Positions 61,968 through 64,000 of a stretch of 64,000 nt of DNA are shown here, in pieces. The DNA comes from Udeniomyces pyricola (Eukaryota; Basidiomycota; Tremellomycetes; Cystofilobasidiales; Mrakiaceae), in NCBI GenBank assembly GCA_039545295.1, contig BCIK01000021.1, positions 186,001 through 250,000 on the forward strand. Direction: 5' to 3'. Both the position numbers and the translations under genes were made by a program. The first letter of the stretch is position 1; each line of letters starts with the position of its first letter. The notes under the pieces are model-generated. The model was not told the origin of the DNA and did no database searches. It saw nothing but the letters and a program-made list of their open reading frames with translations.

Positions 61968-64000
61968 CCTGTTCGATTTCCCCCACGCATATGCGTACAT
62001 TACTTCTCAATCTCGCTTCGCCTCCAATTATTCGTCGCGCATACATTACATCGCTTTATACTCCAACACTTTGCATGACTCAACAATCCACGTCCGCTTT
62101 GCTTTTTTTTGCTTCTCATTTCTTCTCATCTCCCTCCTCGTCTCCATCCTCTACTCCATCTATCTTGATTCTTGCTCGTTATTGTATCACGTTTTTCCTA
62201 CCGCTTCTTCTCTTCTTCCCTCGCATCAACCATCTGGATGGCGTTTTCGTATTTCCCTTCTGATTCATATCGGCCACTACTATTATAGCTTTACGCCTTC
62301 TCTCGGCCGTGCATTTCCACAGTTTCGTTTCGTGTGATTTCCATGCTATTGTTCTTCTCTGTTCTGACTCATCAGACTCTGAGCATTCAGTGTATATGGG
62401 TTGGGGTAGCATGGTCATCATGAGTCAGTCCGCGAACGGCGGCCATTCAACGTCCGCCGGCTGCGCGCTGATGCGCTGATAGTCCTAGGCAGCCGGTAAT
62501 CCGGCTTCCAAGGTGTCCGGCGGGTTTCTGTTCTTGCTTGCTGGCCGCTGAATCATATCTTGACGTCGGGCGACTGGCGTATAATGTACGTAAATTTCGC
62601 GATGCAAGTGTTGCACATGTTTATGAAAGTGTTCTTTGATCAGCTGCTCTGTCGATGCTAATTGGTTAATTGGTTGGTTGAACCACATTGCATGTGCGTT
62701 TCGGAATTTGGACTCTAGTTTTGCACATCTTGATTCTGCCCGCACGCGCGTAAAGACGGACCCATCGGCTAGCGTATAGCATATATATACGTACGTAGGC
62801 CGGTCCTTAAGCTCTTCAGGTCTCATGAATTTCTCCCCTTGTATATCGGATGTCGGGATGTAAATCAGAAGGGCGACGATACATACTCTCAGGGGGTGAC
62901 ATCTTGCGGGCCCCTGGATGTCTTCCAATTCGTTCGAGGGAAGTAATTAGGGCCTGACCTGAGATCTGACTCATATGCAAGGTCGGTCCGGTCCGGTCGG
63001 GCAGGTCGAAATACGAAAGATCAGACATGTCGGGAGATCGAGGAAGGCAACCGGTGAGAGGCCCAATGGCCCAATACCAATGTCCAAGGTATGCTATTTG
63101 CCGTGTGGGATGAGACCGGAGACCGAAAAGAAGGAACATAACCGGGGAAGATCGAAAAGACCATCCATCCAATTGAGCCTACCAAACCGAGTCGGCGGTC
63201 GCGAGCCTCTCCGCGCTCTCCGCCAGCACGCGATTCAAGCATTTATTTCGCATCTACCCTTGGGCTTGGCCATCGGCCCATCGCGCGATGTTCGAACAAC
63301 TCGTCAACGTGATCGATCGTATTCCATGACCTGCCGATTGGTGCACCCCAGGTAATATGCGCCTCAAGCGCGTAGTAATGCACCGAAGCTGGATGTTCGA
63401 TGCGCTCGATGCACCAATGCATGATGCATGATGTTCGATGTACGGATATGTACGATGTACAATGTATGATACTCGATAATCTATCTATGTATCGCGTTCA
63501 CCGACGGACTCACTCGACTAATGATGAATGATCATCAAATATCGATCAAGCATGCTAACTCGCTAGATAAAGAAGCAGGTGCGCTGGTGGGGTGGCTGTG
63601 CGAAGAACATAATTGCCGGCCGTTGTTCATGACAATTCAAAGGGAGGGTTTGCGAGTGGTGAGATGGACTCGAGTCAGAGTTATTGGCCAGTTGCAATGG
63701 ATAGTGAAGATAGTCGATAGGCACGCAAAAAGATCAGTGCTACTGCGAGCTGCCATGAGAGGACAGGTTCACTATATATACCAAACGGTCCGAACAAGAA
63801 AAGTGACATATTGTGACGAGAGGCGCGAATAGGCCGGTGTGCGCGAGTTTGCCCTGTGTTATTGATGGACGCGGATTTGACGTGCGACAGCGCTCGGCCA
63901 GGTTCAGCGAATTGTGCTAACGAGCTGCAATTATATCAGTCAAATCAGCAGCTGGATGATAGTACTAACGAGTCACAGGAGTATAACGGACGAGATGTTG
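61968..64000. other. no supported gene; loose GATGTAC-type repeats
   Basis: The rest of the window has short frames only. From about 63365 to 63480 the sequence is made of loosely repeated GATG, CGATG and GTACGATG words. A TATATATA stretch lies at about 62781-62788. Confidence 0.5.

Noticed and set aside
63360..63480. Repeated GATG/GTACGATG words as a centromere or origin
   Set aside because: The repeats are short, irregular and few; no further feature of an origin or centromere is visible.

Overview
This is a nuclear chromosome segment of a yeast-like or dimorphic basidiomycete, most likely a tremellomycete. The lineage is an inference from gene style, not from a search. The genes are intron-dense, with introns of mostly 50-300 nt, GT(A/G)NGT donors, CTGAC/TTGAC branch motifs and CAG/TAG acceptors. 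The protein set is fungal: Ssb-class Hsp70, Trk1, Are2, Hrd3, Mrn1, an Rrt8/Lds-type lipid-droplet protein and an UNC-93-type transporter. Arginine in the highly expressed gene is almost always CGA. I see no rRNA, tRNA, CRISPR, transposon or viral element. One assembly gap (150 N) and several single N bases sit at G/C homopolymers.

Layout, left to right: a small ZNF706/SERF-like zinc-finger gene (-, 102-1863); two unrecognised, probably mitochondrial membrane proteins (-, 2451-3284 and 3336-4439); a mitochondrial protein with a presequence (+, 4867-6764); the four-RRM RNA-binding protein Mrn1 (-, 8268-11736) behind a 2.4-kb CT-rich upstream region; a 903-residue low-complexity protein (+, 14191-17478); an Rrt8/Lds-type membrane protein (-, 18585-19996); a doubtful ORF (+, 20415-20987); a NYN-domain putative RNase (-, 22036-24380); SSB1 (+, 25438-28535); an UNC-93-type membrane protein (+, 29733-33059); the gap; HRD3 (-, 33652-38848); a mitochondrial helical protein (+, 39093-40707); a membrane-anchored tandem amidohydrolase (-, 40701-45133); a SAM methyltransferase with a histidine-rich insert (+, 45758-47252); the sterol acyltransferase ARE2 (+, 47823-51517); an acidic/His-rich hypothetical protein (-, 52487-53317); the potassium transporter TRK1 (-, 54624-59944); and a charged coiled-coil protein whose transcript may carry 3' UTR introns (+, 60884-61714). 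The last 2 kb hold no gene I can support.

The genes do not form one pathway. Loose themes are lipid storage (Are2, Rrt8-type), proteostasis (Ssb1 on ribosomes, Hrd3 in ER-associated degradation), RNA control (Mrn1, NYN protein) and membrane transport (Trk1, UNC-93). Several pairs share short divergent promoters. One convergent pair overlaps by 7 bp at its stop codons.

I found no convincing new multi-gene system. The most distinctive observations are a predicted 3-nt micro-exon that restores exact zinc-finger spacing, the near-exclusive use of CGA arginine codons in SSB1, a His-rich insert in a methyltransferase, and a strand bias of intronic C-homopolymers. Exon joins were worked out by hand from splice signals and reading-frame continuity. 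For ten genes every join kept the frame and summed to a whole number of codons. The joins of the two membrane proteins at 2451-4439, the middle of the 4867-6764 gene and the last exon of the NYN gene are uncertain.
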